Part shown: positions 45,448-54,687 of the stretch, piece after piece | Layout: each line of letters begins with the position of its first letter | Numbering within the stretch: position 1 is the stretch's first letter | Assembly (NCBI GenBank): GCA_030668875.1 | Contig: DAOVER010000016.1 | Location: 1 to 64,000 of the forward strand | Direction: 5' to 3' | DNA length: 64,000 nucleotides | Source of the DNA: Candidatus Heimdallarchaeota archaeon | Lineage (GTDB): Archaea > Asgardarchaeota > Heimdallarchaeia > Heimdallarchaeales > Heimdallarchaeaceae | Position numbers and translations under genes: made by a program | Notes under the pieces: model-generated | The model's input: the letters and a program-made list of their open reading frames with translations, nothing else | Databases searched by the model: none | Told to the model about the DNA's origin: nothing

Positions 45448-46548
45448 ATGCAAATTAGAAATAAATATAGAATTTCTCTGCTCATTGTTCTTATACTGAG
45501 TATGAGTGTGATAACAGCGATAACATCGCCTGTTATGGGAGTTACCATCGTGAAGATGGGAGATAATAATGCTATTGATAAAAGCATATTAGTAATTAGA
45601 GAAGATGTGCCAAATCCTTCAATCATGGAATATAATTCATTGGAATTTTCCTTGAGAATTAGCCATTGTTTTGGTCCTGTAATATGGATAGGGCATGGGA
45701 ATGATCAGGGAATTACAACAGAAAATACCCAGATGTCTTGGGTTGAATTCGCTTCAAACATTGAAAAAACTCCTGCTAAAGATATAGTACTGTCTTGTGA
45801 TTCTAAGAATCTAGTAAAACAAACAGATTTAGAAGAAATAGATGTGTTTACATTTGAAGGATCAATTGATGCAGTAATTGGAGGATTGTTTACATCATAT
45901 ATAATAACTAGATCTCAAACTATTATCGACAAACTGCTTGTAAGAGCAATTGATATTGTATCAGGAATAGCTCAAAAAGAAGAGCTCGCAGTGGTAATTG
46001 GTGATGGAGGTGGAGGAGGAACTACAACATCTACAGTTAATTACATTGTACGTAATCCTTTCGGTCCAGAAGGCGGATGGGGAATAGTAGAAACTATATG
46101 GAACTGCGGTAATCTGGCAATGGTTTTAATAGGCGCTTTACTTACCTTTTCATCATGCTGGATTGTGGTAAAAGTGAAATCAGTAATCAGCGCGGCAAGT
46201 GTAAATTTCTTTACTGCTGCGGCTAACTTCTTTGCTGTGCTATTTAATCATATGAGTAATGTTGCAATGATAGGTGGTGCGTTACTTGCCTTTTTACCTG
46301 AAATAGTTATTTTTATCTGTACTAAACTGATCCCTGCAATAGCTTGGTTTCTTCAAGCTGCAGCAATTGCAGATGTGACTGCTCAAGCTGGGGTAATAGC
46401 AACAACAGCTGGAACTGCTACTGCCCTTAAAGTATTGCAAATTATTTCAATAATTGCAACAGTTGTATGGTGGATAATAGGATCTATTTCGGATCTTACT
46501 GATAAAGATGATATCTGCAATATGCCAGCTTGGATGTTTGGTGGATGA
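45448..46548 (+). CDS. Secreted protein with a caspase-like His/Cys pair and membrane tail
   Basis: The protein has 366 residues. A signal peptide (about 1-31) is followed by a ~120-residue soluble domain with VIWIGHGNDQG (His83) and DIVLSCDSKN (Cys117). Hydrophobic strand-His-Gly, then strand-x-Cys about 34 residues later, is the layout of clan CD proteases (caspase, gingipain, CHAT types). The C-terminal half (about 215-360) is three or four membrane helices, preceded by a GGGGG linker. I infer a surface protease or its inactive relative. Ribosome site GAGGT precedes the ATG. Confidence 0.55.
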   Translation: MQIRNKYRISLLIVLILSMSVITAITSPVMGVTIVKMGDNNAIDKSILVIREDVPNPSIMEYNSLEFSLRISHCFGPVIWIGHGNDQGITTENTQMSWVEFASNIEKTPAKDIVLSCDSKNLVKQTDLEEIDVFTFEGSIDAVIGGLFTSYIITRSQTIIDKLLVRAIDIVSGIAQKEELAVVIGDGGGGGTTTSTVNYIVRNPFGPEGGWGIVETIWNCGNLAMVLIGALLTFSSCWIVVKVKSVISAASVNFFTAAANFFAVLFNHMSNVAMIGGALLAFLPEIVIFICTKLIPAIAWFLQAAAIADVTAQAGVIATTAGTATALKVLQIISIIATVVWWIIGSISDLTDKDDICNMPAWMFGG

Positions 46549-46600
46549 AATTAAACAATTCAAAAACATTAAAAGAATTGAATATGGAGATGGATTTGAA

Positions 46601-47446
46601 ATGAAAAGATCTAATTCATCTTCAAAGTTTTTTTCTCAAGATAAAGAAGATCTACAAATTTGGGGTTTCTCACGAAAAAAATCAATAAAAATATTAATGC
46701 TGATAACACTCTTTCTGTTCATCTTAGTAACTCTTTTCCTATTATGGGGATTAGCAATTACTTCGAGGTATAGGGTATATTGGTATGATATTTTTAATCT
46801 TAAAAGCTTCTTAATGGTTATTATTGCAGGGGGATGGATGAGTTTCGCTCCAAGTGCTATAGCGTTTTTATTGAAACCAAAGAAACGAGAAAGACGTTTT
46901 CTTTTAGGTATGAATTGGCTCTTAGCTATTATTGGAACAATTATTACAACAATAGCCTATGTTTTATTAATCATTTTTGTTTGGATTCCTTCCTTATCCG
47001 TTTCTGATCAATTGATACCATCCTTAAAATATGGTGTACCAATTATCTTACCAGTAATAGTATGGCCTTCTGTTTTTATCCTTTGGTTCTCCTATATTCT
47101 CTTAACGACATACACTAATATAGTAATTAATCAGAATATAAAGGAAATATTAGTTTACGGGCGCACAGCAAAAGGAGATAGATTCAGTTATACCTTTCCT
47201 CTTTCACCGGAATATCAGTTAGCAATTATGAAATATGATTTAAAAAACTCCCCTGAAAAATTCCAACGGTGGGGAATATTTTTAGAAACTGAAACGCAGT
47301 TAGTAAGACTCTACTCAGGATACGAAAAAGGAGTTAAACAATTTCTTGAAGAACTAGTAGCAATAACAAATTGGATAACAGTTACAAAGACAGATGAAGA
47401 ACCACCAAATATATTAGAAATTTGTACTCCTAAAGGTTCCGTATAG
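46601..47446 (+). CDS. Four-helix membrane protein, unknown
   Basis: The protein has about 281 residues from ATG 46601 (GGAGATGG upstream); an upstream frame from 46508 would overlap the previous gene and is less likely. Helices at about 35-60, 80-105, 120-145 and 165-185 are followed by a soluble domain of ~95 residues. It lies 52 nt after the caspase-like gene on the same strand, so the two may act together. Not recognised. Confidence 0.7.
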   Translation: MKRSNSSSKFFSQDKEDLQIWGFSRKKSIKILMLITLFLFILVTLFLLWGLAITSRYRVYWYDIFNLKSFLMVIIAGGWMSFAPSAIAFLLKPKKRERRFLLGMNWLLAIIGTIITTIAYVLLIIFVWIPSLSVSDQLIPSLKYGVPIILPVIVWPSVFILWFSYILLTTYTNIVINQNIKEILVYGRTAKGDRFSYTFPLSPEYQLAIMKYDLKNSPEKFQRWGIFLETETQLVRLYSGYEKGVKQFLEELVAITNWITVTKTDEEPPNILEICTPKGSV

Positions 47447-47559
47447 AACACCAAAATCAGTTTGTATTATGATTAGTTTCTATTATTGTTTATCGTTTAA
47501 TTTTGTAAGATTAATATACTTCCATGTGAATATATATCCAATAAAGTAATGGTGGTTTT

Positions 47560-48051
47560 ATGACACAGAAAAGAAATAGCAATTTCTTACAATCAAGTGG
47601 TATTTGGGAAGGTGTTTTTGCCAATTATGTGAACAGAGATGGTGGCATTGAACAAGAAGGCAAAATAATAGTTAAAGTAGAAGTCGATACTAATGGAGTT
47701 ATCACTCATGAGAATTCCTTTTTTAGGCTTGATGGAACACAGAGTGATTATGTGGGTTCATTAAACGTTAGAGTAGAAGGAAATAATCTCATCAACTTGT
47801 TGGAAATTGATGAAGATCCAAATACAAAGAACAAAATAAAAAATCACAGATTTGAAGGTTATATTGTGAAGAATCACATTTTTATTTATGAAACATATGA
47901 AGAGATTTTTCCTAATGGAAAAAAAGATTTTCGTCGAAACTCTGTTCATTATTTCTTCATTAAGGAAAATGAATTAATCATGCTAGCTGATGTATATTTA
48001 AATGACAAATTGCTTGTTTTCGCAAACACAAAATTAGAAAAAAAGGACTAG
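47560..48051 (+). CDS. Small calycin/DUF3598-like soluble protein
   Basis: The protein has 163 residues, mainly strands: SGIWEGVFANYVNRDGGIEQ, LDGTQSDYVGS, KNHRFEGYIV and FIYETYEEIFPNGKKDFRR. This 'G-W-G ... dG' start and antiparallel pattern resemble lipocalin-like DUF3598 proteins, which may bind small hydrophobic ligands. No signal peptide. Similarity is by pattern only. An own AT-rich promoter region (47447-47559) precedes it. Confidence 0.55.
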   Translation: MTQKRNSNFLQSSGIWEGVFANYVNRDGGIEQEGKIIVKVEVDTNGVITHENSFFRLDGTQSDYVGSLNVRVEGNNLINLLEIDEDPNTKNKIKNHRFEGYIVKNHIFIYETYEEIFPNGKKDFRRNSVHYFFIKENELIMLADVYLNDKLLVFANTKLEKKD

Positions 48052-48156
48052 AATTTACTATGTGGAGAAGTTACTCCAGAAATAAACTAGAAGTGATTTT
48101 CTCATCAGTTGCATTTTTTGCAATAATAATTTTTTTGCAAGAAACTAACTAATTTA

Positions 48157-49629
48157 CTAGAAACCTAAAGCTATAAGACCGATTGAATAGAGTACACCCA
48201 ACACTCCACAAGCTAATGTTAAAGGTAGCATCTTTTGTACGTATTTGAGAAAAGATATAGGAAAATCTTCCCTTCGAAGTATCTCTAGTGACATTAGAAT
48301 AGTAATTGATCCAAGAGGTGTCAATGCACCACCAATATTCCCAGAAAGAACAAAACCAATCCACAAACCTACTCCTGTTGCCACACCTAATCCTAAAGCT
48401 TGGTAGATATAAGAGAAAATAAGTGCTGCTGAAAAACTATTCATAAATCCTGCTATTAATAATCCTACGGCACCAATTATTATTGCTACCAAAATTAACC
48501 CTCCTATTGTTGGTTCCCCACTCCTTAAGTAAACATCTGCAATGGAAGATGGAAGGACGAGAATTGGATTTTTCTCTAAAATCCCTCCTAAGATGGTGTT
48601 CAGCGGAACTAGGGCACCTGCAGCTGTTAATAAACCCATAAGAATAAAAAGAGCGATAGCGAAAATAATCATCTCCCATTCGACACCTTCTCGAAGATAA
48701 CGTTTCAAATCTGTCTTGAAAAGAAAAAGACCGAAAAATACAGCAATTAGAGCTGTAATAGCTACATCTAGAGGATTACCTGGAATGCTTGTAAGTATAA
48801 ATCCTATAAAAAGAAATCCAAGAAGAATTAATGATTTCCAAATGTTTTTTCTATCAGTAATCCCTGACCAAGGATTAATTCTTCCAATCTGCTCTCCTTT
48901 CTCATCTGTGACTTTAATTTGTAGTTGCTTCTTATAAATAAGGAAGAAAAATGCTGTAGCAAGAGCAAAGAAAAGAATTGCAATAGGGAGCATATATGCT
49001 GTAAATGTGATGAAGTTAATATTTGCTTCTGGATACAAGTTGAAGAAAATGATATTAGGTATCGAAGAAACAGGAGTGGGTAAACCTCCAATTATGGTGT
49101 TGATTCCAACGAATAGCACGTAAGGTTCTGGGTTAATTTCGAGCTGTTTACATGTAACAACTGTTAAAGACCCTAGAAGAATAATAGCACTTAAATTATC
49201 AAAAAACATTGAAACAAAAAATGTTAGTCCACCTAAAGCTATTAGTAGTTTTTTTGGATCACCTTTAGTCAATTTAACAATGTATAGCGATACAAAGTCA
49301 AAGAAACCTGCACCTTTGGTAATAGCAACTATTATACCTATAGAAAAGATGATTAGTATAGCTTCTATATTCACTGTTTTTGCTAAGGCTTCTAGATAAT
49401 GGACATTCTCAGATATTTCTTCATATCCTAAGTTTTTTTCAAAACCTTCCTTCCAGTTCATAAGTACTAGATACAATGTTGAAACTGCTAATGCACCAGC
49501 AGCGGTGACTTTTGTAGAATCAATTCCCTCTTTTGTTAGTAAAATAATTGTAATTAGAACGATGATTACAATAAGTATTGTTCCAATCCACTGGTAATTT
49601 TCTCCTAACAGATTTATGGGGTTTGACAA
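48157..49629 (-). CDS. ArsB/NhaD-type (ion transporter superfamily) permease
   Basis: The protein has 490 residues and about 12 helices. GAGFFDFVSLYIVKLTKGDP and FFVSMFFDNLSAIILLGSLT in the first half and SGNIGGALTPLGSITIL in the second are paired motifs of the IT superfamily (arsenite permease ArsB, Na+/H+ antiporter NhaD). The substrate cannot be told; no ars genes are adjacent, so Na+/H+ exchange or organic acid transport are equally possible. Confidence 0.82.
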   Translation of the reverse strand: MSNPINLLGENYQWIGTILIVIIVLITIILLTKEGIDSTKVTAAGALAVSTLYLVLMNWKEGFEKNLGYEEISENVHYLEALAKTVNIEAILIIFSIGIIVAITKGAGFFDFVSLYIVKLTKGDPKKLLIALGGLTFFVSMFFDNLSAIILLGSLTVVTCKQLEINPEPYVLFVGINTIIGGLPTPVSSIPNIIFFNLYPEANINFITFTAYMLPIAILFFALATAFFFLIYKKQLQIKVTDEKGEQIGRINPWSGITDRKNIWKSLILLGFLFIGFILTSIPGNPLDVAITALIAVFFGLFLFKTDLKRYLREGVEWEMIIFAIALFILMGLLTAAGALVPLNTILGGILEKNPILVLPSSIADVYLRSGEPTIGGLILVAIIIGAVGLLIAGFMNSFSAALIFSYIYQALGLGVATGVGLWIGFVLSGNIGGALTPLGSITILMSLEILRREDFPISFLKYVQKMLPLTLACGVLGVLYSIGLIALGF

Positions 49630-49633
49630 TTGT

Positions 49634-49819
49634 TCACCTTTGTAAATTCATCTTTTTCAGAGTAGGGTTCAATCTTATAATTGTTTGTTGAATTATAGTA
49701 TCGAACCGTTTGTTCAACTCTTCTGCTGATAATACTGCGTTTCTAGATTTTGCTGTACCATCAATAATAAGCAAACCTTTCCAGTATCGATGATCTAACA
49801 GAAGGTAATGTTCAGAAAT
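49634..49819 (-). pseudogene. Coding remnant upstream of the transporter gene
   Basis: The minus frame ending at TGA 49636-49634 reads HYLLLDHRYWKGLLIIDGTA, then KSRNAVLSAEELNKRFDTII and a basic tail. It looks protein-like but has stops (TAA TAA) just before it and no start codon. Possibly the 3' end of a lost gene. Function unknown. The rest of the spacer to 50077 shows nothing I can name. Confidence 0.35.
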
Positions 49820-50077
49820 TTATTAAGAGTGATTTTTAAAATGACCTTCTGTTTATTAGGATCCATATGCTTATCATGCTTCACTTAAAGCTTAACCTAA
49901 AAAGGCTTTAGATATGAATGACAAAATCTTCTTCTTATAACTTCCAAACTATGTGAAAGTGATGAAAAAACATTTTCTTCAATCTATTTTTTTCCTTGAA
50001 TTTCCACAACAAAAATTTAAGGTTGTGAATTTCATTAACAAAATTAAAGAAAAATAGAAAAATGTATTAGAAGCAAG

Positions 50078-50890
50078 TTAATTCCTAACATGCTTTCTAA
50101 TGAGTAAAACAGAAGGTACAACGAGTATCATTAATAAAAAGAACATTGAGAATTGGTTTATATTTAATTCTGATATTATGGGTACGGGGGATTCTGCTAA
50201 AGGATAGGGATCAGCAAACTTTCCACCATCAATGGAGTAATTCCCAGTTCCAGAATAATCATTCCAAAAATTACCTTCATTTGTATTGACATCATACCAA
50301 ACAGAATAATTTCCGGCGTCATAAGCCTGAGGTATACCTAGTCCTAGAGCATTCGAAATGAAAGAATTGTGGTGAAATATATTATATTCGTTTACTAGAG
50401 GATAAAGATAGACTCCCCATTCAACATTCTCTTGTATGAGATTATAAGTAAAATTACAATGATTGGTATACGTTAGAACTATACCCATTACACTACCCAT
50501 GAGAGTATTATTAGAAATAGTGTTGTTAAAGCAATATTGTATATACAAGGCATAATTTTCATTATCGTAACATTTATTGAGAGAAATATTCGAGTTACTA
50601 ACAGCCATTAAGTTTATGTCTTTATTGGTTTGATTGTAACAAACATTTCCTTTGATCTCTACTCCACCAGAATTTATTACCCTTATTCCTATTTCTTGGT
50701 TATAACAGGTATTATCTTCAACTATTGCTCCATCTATCTCTTCTAGATGCATTCCAACTGCGTTTTCAGAGCAAGTATTTTCTAGTAACAAACAATCATA
50801 CGTATCAAATAGTTCTATATCATTGTTGTTCCATTTATAAGTATTGTTAGAAAATGTACTATAATCAACATGAAGTTTAATCCTAATGCT
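50078..50890 (-). pseudogene. N-terminally truncated NosD-like beta-helix protein
   Basis: The frame is open from after TAA 50893-50891 to 50078. It encodes repeats of a right-handed beta-helix (NNTYKWNNNDI, NTCYNQEIGIRV, NVCYNQTNKDINL), the closing NEGNFWNDYSGTGNYSIDGG with DPYPLAESP, and a C-terminal helix ending RKHVRN. No signal peptide or first half exists; the first start candidate is TTG 50791. The intact relative is at 54688-56436, which shares the DPYPL end. Confidence 0.75.
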
Positions 50891-50893
50891 TTA

Positions 50894-51540
50894 TACTAAT
50901 CTAGATTTGAATTGGGGGAATAGACATTAGAAATGACTGGAATTGTTAAAATCAAGAGAACTTCGTTTAGACAATATTACTAGCATCAAACATTTATCAC
51001 TTTGAGGAATCACTCCATTTATATCTAGATTGTTCTAGAGTTCATGTAAATTTAATTAATTTTGAAGTTTCCTTAGTCAACTGCCTAGCAGTAAATTTCT
51101 TTGATCTTACTTAATCTCTAACTATTTCTTTTCTTCTCTGCCTAAATCGTTTATTATATAGTTTAAAGGAAGAGTTCAATATTCTTATATCTGATATTTT
51201 GAAAAAAATATCTTAATTTCATTAACTGAATGTGGTGTTCAAGTTAAACGTTGTGTAAAGGTGACCTACTTATTACTTCCAAACTATATTAAAGAGCCTT
51301 CTTAATCTAATGATAGAATCTAATAACAATGTAGAAGATATGAAAAGATACCATTTTGAATGCGAGATGATTTTTCTTTGCTCTATTTTGAAAAACAAGA
51401 ATTCTAACAAGTCTTGCATATTTATTAGAATTGCTTCCTTCACAATAAATTTTCCAAGATGATTATCTTCGCTAGCAGAAAAGATGCTAAACGAAAATCA
51501 TTAATAAGTAGCAATGAAATAATAATGCAGGTGAAATTCA
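50894..51540. other. Gene-free spacer
   Basis: About 650 nt of AT-rich DNA with stops in all frames. I see no RNA gene or clear repeat except CTTATTACTTCCAAACTAT at 51268-51286, similar to CTTATAACTTCCAAACTAT at 49933-49951. It precedes the HicBA genes. Confidence 0.5.
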
Positions 51541-51765
51541 TTGTTAATAAAATTTGAGATATATAAAGATGAAGACTTCTGGTGTGCAAGAGGTATTGGA
51601 ATAGATATTTTTACTCAAGGTAATACAATGGATAATCTGATGGATAACATTAAGGAAGCAGTAGAAGTCCATTTTGAAGATATTTTAAACAAAGGAGAAG
51701 AGATAAGAATCCTTTCAATTTCAGAAATTGAGGTAGGTTCAGTTGCCAAAATTGCCAGTAATTAG
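51541..51765 (+). CDS. hicB: HicB-family antitoxin
   Basis: The protein has 74 residues from TTG 51541. It has the HicB fold pattern: FEIYKDEDFWCARGIGIDIFTQGNTMDNLMDNIKEAV, the truncated RNase H-like domain that masks HicA. No C-terminal DNA-binding domain is visible. It overlaps hicA by 23 nt, giving coupled translation. Confidence 0.82.
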   Translation: MLIKFEIYKDEDFWCARGIGIDIFTQGNTMDNLMDNIKEAVEVHFEDILNKGEEIRILSISEIEVGSVAKIASN

Positions 51766-51991
51766 TGGTAATCACTTAATCAAGATGTTATCAAAATTAG
51801 GTTACAAGATAATCAGGCAAAGGGGGAGTCACGTAAGTCTAAGAAAAACAACTGAAGCTGGAGAACATAATATTACAGTCCCCTTACACTCTGAAATTGC
51901 AAAAGGAACATTGAGTGATATATTATCAAAAATATCAATTTGGAATAATATTCCAAAGGATAAACTAATTGAAATAATAAGGAAAATCTAA
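51743..51991 (+). CDS. hicA: HicA-family mRNA interferase toxin
   Basis: The protein has 82 residues. The HicA signature GYKIIRQRGSHVSLRK contains the catalytic His in GSH, with ITVPLHSEIAKGTLSDIL after it. HicA cleaves mRNA when free of HicB. Here the antitoxin gene comes first. It starts at TTG 51743 inside the end of hicB. Confidence 0.88.
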   Translation: MPKLPVISGNHLIKMLSKLGYKIIRQRGSHVSLRKTTEAGEHNITVPLHSEIAKGTLSDILSKISIWNNIPKDKLIEIIRKI

Positions 51992-52219
51992 ATAAAAAAT
52001 AAGTTACTAGGAGTTCGAGTTGAAATTTTAATCTTCAAGAAAGAAAAGTCAAATGGAATAATATTTAAAAGGTTTATCTCTTTTCATTTTAATGCATAGA
52101 CTATATTCTTCTAATATAGAGGATTATTCAAGAGAATTAATATCTGTTGATCATGTGGAAAATAATTAGAGATTGAATCTTTTAATAAGTAATTGCACTT
52201 CACTTATTTGGAGATAAAA

Positions 52220-52459
52220 ATGGCAGATGTTTGGATGGAGAATATAGCATCAAAAATAGACATATGTCATGGAAAAGTATGCATTAAGGGTACAAGAGTA
52301 ATGCCTTCCGTGATTCTTGACAACTTAGCTGAAGGGTTATCTGAAGAGGAAATTCTTTCTGAATATCCTTCCTTAAAGAAAGGAGATGTTAATATTGCTA
52401 TTCTCTACGCTGCTTCCTTAGCTAGAGGGGATATAATACCATTAAAGGCAGAAAGCTGA
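52220..52459 (+). CDS. DUF433-family antitoxin-like protein (orphan)
   Basis: The protein has 79 residues from ATG 52220 with GGAG seven nt upstream. Pattern: ICHGKVCIKGTRVMPSVILDNLAEGLSEEEILSEYP, a DUF433 wHTH seen with PIN-like DUF5615 toxins. No toxin gene follows (next gene is on the other strand after ~100 nt), so the partner has been lost or is elsewhere. Confidence 0.82.
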   Translation: MADVWMENIASKIDICHGKVCIKGTRVMPSVILDNLAEGLSEEEILSEYPSLKKGDVNIAILYAASLARGDIIPLKAES

Positions 52460-52566
52460 GGGAATGTAAATGCAATTCAAATTTTTTTGATTACTTCTCT
52501 TTAATTTAACATTGTGGCAGGATATAGAAAATCTATTTAATATATTTCGAGATTTAAATTGAAGAT

Positions 52567-53163
52567 TTATTGTTTTTCAGAATCATTTTCTTCTCTGATA
52601 AATTCTTTCGCTTCTTCAATGAATTTATCAATTAAATTTTCTACTCCAATGCTCTTTGCTCTTAATTGTAGATCTTGGTCTGTAAAATTATCTTCATTAT
52701 GAGCATAAACAGCTAAAGCATCTTCGTAATCTTGTTCTGAACCAAATTTCAGTTTGTAAGGTATCATATTTATTGGGTTATCAATTTTTACTTCAACTTC
52801 ATCAAATTTGAAATCTATCGCCATTTCTATACTTTCATTTTCTAATCTTGAATAATTACCCTTCAGTTCAATTCTAAATGAACTATTTTTTGGATAAAAC
52901 GTGCAATGAGATTGTTCATCTAACCCATCTAAATCTGACAAAGTGATATCAAAACCACGATTTGACATTGAATTCACAAAATCTTGTTTTTTTAGTTTGG
53001 AATGGTTTATAATAAGATCTAAATCCATTGTCATTCTTGCTCTACCAATTGCATTAACTGCTAAACCACCAACAATGACATAAGGCACACTATTCTCCTT
53101 AAAATATGTAACCAAGGATTCGATGTAATCTGAAATATTTTCTGTCACTTTAATCTTCCTCAT
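52567..53163 (-). CDS. Nucleotidyltransferase-like protein (AbiEii/DUF6036-like), paralogue
   Basis: The protein has 198 residues with VIVGGLAVNAIGRARMTMDLDL (GG ... DxD) and KLKFGSEQDYEDALAVYAHN. It matches the protein at 28439-29014 across its length. Its ATG overlaps the stop of the small gene before it (ATGA), so the pair is translationally coupled. Probable toxin or modifying enzyme; target unknown. Confidence 0.75.
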   Translation of the reverse strand: MRKIKVTENISDYIESLVTYFKENSVPYVIVGGLAVNAIGRARMTMDLDLIINHSKLKKQDFVNSMSNRGFDITLSDLDGLDEQSHCTFYPKNSSFRIELKGNYSRLENESIEMAIDFKFDEVEVKIDNPINMIPYKLKFGSEQDYEDALAVYAHNEDNFTDQDLQLRAKSIGVENLIDKFIEEAKEFIREENDSEKQ

Positions 53164-53333
53164 TTCTTCTTGCTTTTCTTCCGTTGTCGATTTCTTAATC
53201 CAAAATTGATGAAATCAGCTGCTTCACTTGTATATCTTTCAGTAGGAATCATTTTTGCTTTTAAAGCATCTTTTACAGCGTCTTTTTTCCTTTGTTCAAT
53301 CCTTTTTTTCTTCCTATCGATATTAATGCTCAT
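53160..53333 (-). CDS. 57-residue small partner of the nucleotidyltransferase
   Basis: The sequence is strongly charged: MSINIDRKKKRIEQRKKDAV, then KDALKAKMIPTERYTSEAAD, FINFGL and a basic end. It resembles residues ~12-55 of the small protein at 29004-29213 (RR/KK-rich helix, then TxExxxFIxF). It has an ATG start and ATGA overlap with the nucleotidyltransferase gene. Its conservation in two pairs supports it as a real gene. Confidence 0.7.
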   Translation of the reverse strand: MSINIDRKKKRIEQRKKDAVKDALKAKMIPTERYTSEAADFINFGLRNRQRKKSKKK

Positions 53334-53443
53334 TAATTATACTTTTTGATTTAAATATAAAAATTCTCGTCTGTTATCTCCTGGTAACCATTGGAATGTG
53401 ACCCATAATGCAATCAGTATAACAAGCCAAACACAAACAACAG

Positions 53444-54316
53444 TTAACTCATTTTGAATATAGATAACTCAATTGAAATCAATATGCATGCGATAATGAA
53501 AGAACTAATCACGGCTGACCACTTGTGTTCCTTAAGTTTCGTATGTGAAATTCTATCCAGAAATGTAAGCACCTTGTTATAAGTAAGTATTCGAACGATC
53601 AAGAACAATAGTTGAAATACAGTCCCAATTGAAACAATAATCACATATTCAGGTATCGTACTTATGTAGAAAGATGATGAAACGATTAGAATTAGCAGAG
53701 TATATACAATATAAGTGAGATGAATTAACATAACTCTCCAAAAAGAATCTTTGGGAGATATATTTAGTAAAGGCCATACTAACCAGTTAAGTACAAAACT
53801 AATTAAAATCAGTAGTGTAAAAATAACTCCTAGAATTACAGGATGTACACCCTTTTCCAAAAGACTTCCCCAATCATTAGGATTATCAAAAAAAGGTTTG
53901 AGGAATACACTGTAACCATTTAATCCTTCCATTAAATACGCAAAACTTGAGGTTAGTAAAAATGGGAGAAGATATTGATTTCTGAAAAACACAGAATTAA
54001 AGTCATAATTGTCGTGGTAGCTATGCTGAAAATTGGTCCTGCTAAGGACACAAATACTTCATCTTGAGCTAGTAAAGGTGTTCCAGTATATGTCACCATA
54101 AAAAGGGTTAACTTCAATCCTAACATCAGGATAACCCTTGACTATGAGCGCAAGAGCATGACCAGCTTCATGTAAGAGAATATAAAGGCTAATAGAGAAA
54201 AAAACGAACCAAAAAACAACAAGCTACTCTTCAAAGTATCTTTTTTTTGTGGCAAAATGATTCTTTAGAAAAATTTCTGTATTTGTCTCTGTTTCACCTT
54301 TTTCTGTGTCATTCAT
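53444..54316 (-). pseudogene. M50-type membrane metalloprotease with stop and frameshifts
   Basis: Starting at ATG 54316 the frame reads MNDTEKGETE ... RYFEE, then TAG (54226-54224), then VFFSISLYILLHEAGHALAL with the HExxH zinc motif. The frame changes near an A5/T5 run at 54100-54104; the new frame gives TPLLAQDEVFVSLAGPIFSI (an AGP motif typical of M50). A second change at A5/T5 53984-53988 leads to the last 182 codons, with five helices. Together these form one site-2-protease-like gene with a stop and two single-base shifts, both at homopolymers. Confidence 0.78.
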
Positions 54317-54366
54317 ATAGATGCTTAAGTTAAAGCACTTATAAGATCTCTATTTTATAAACCAAA

Positions 54367-54424
54367 CCTTGCATTCAGTTCTCCTTCTTCGAGTTTCCTG
54401 ACTATGTGAAAGGATTAGTGCAAT
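54367..54424. repeat. 58-bp direct repeat, left copy
   Basis: It begins CCTTGCATTCAG and ends GGATTAGTGCAAT, with 56 of 58 bases identical to 56449-56506. The pair flanks the NosD-like gene and the remnant at 54479-54634. Confidence 0.9.
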
Positions 54425-54478
54425 ATGTCATTAGCAACAACATATAGGTGCTTGCAAAAAGTGTCAGAAATAAAATTG

Positions 54479-54634
54479 ATAACCGCACATTACTTAACAG
54501 AGAAACCAGGGCAAGTATTATAACGAATAGCAAAAGAGGGGAGTTCAATAATCATTAAATTGTATGAACTACTAGGAGGAAGCATGTTACCCCCATATGT
54601 AGAAAGCAAACCTGTAGTTGAAACAGAGATCTAA
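54479..54634 (+). pseudogene. Small protein-coding remnant, possibly glycoside hydrolase C-terminus
   Basis: One frame reads TAHYLTEKPGQVL, a stop, then RIAKEGSSIIIKLYELLGG and a short tail to TAA 54632-54634. The 'IIxLYExxGG' pattern occurs near the C-terminus of GH38 alpha-mannosidases, but the piece is too short to be sure. It has no start and is interrupted. Confidence 0.3.
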
Positions 54635-54687
54635 TGTTAAACATTGTTAGACAAAGTATATTAGGTCTTAAGATAAAATTATAGCTA

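Noticed and set aside
46508-46600. Upstream extension of the membrane protein gene
   Set aside because: It overlaps the previous gene by 41 nt; ATG 46601 with GGAG is better.
49634-49819. A full gene upstream of the ArsB/NhaD-type gene
   Set aside because: Only a fragment is open; stops precede it and no start codon exists, so it is listed as a remnant.
51541-52459. HicBA and DUF433 genes as a novel defence system
   Set aside because: HicBA is a standard pair with normal features and DUF433 is a known antitoxin type; no further partner genes seen.
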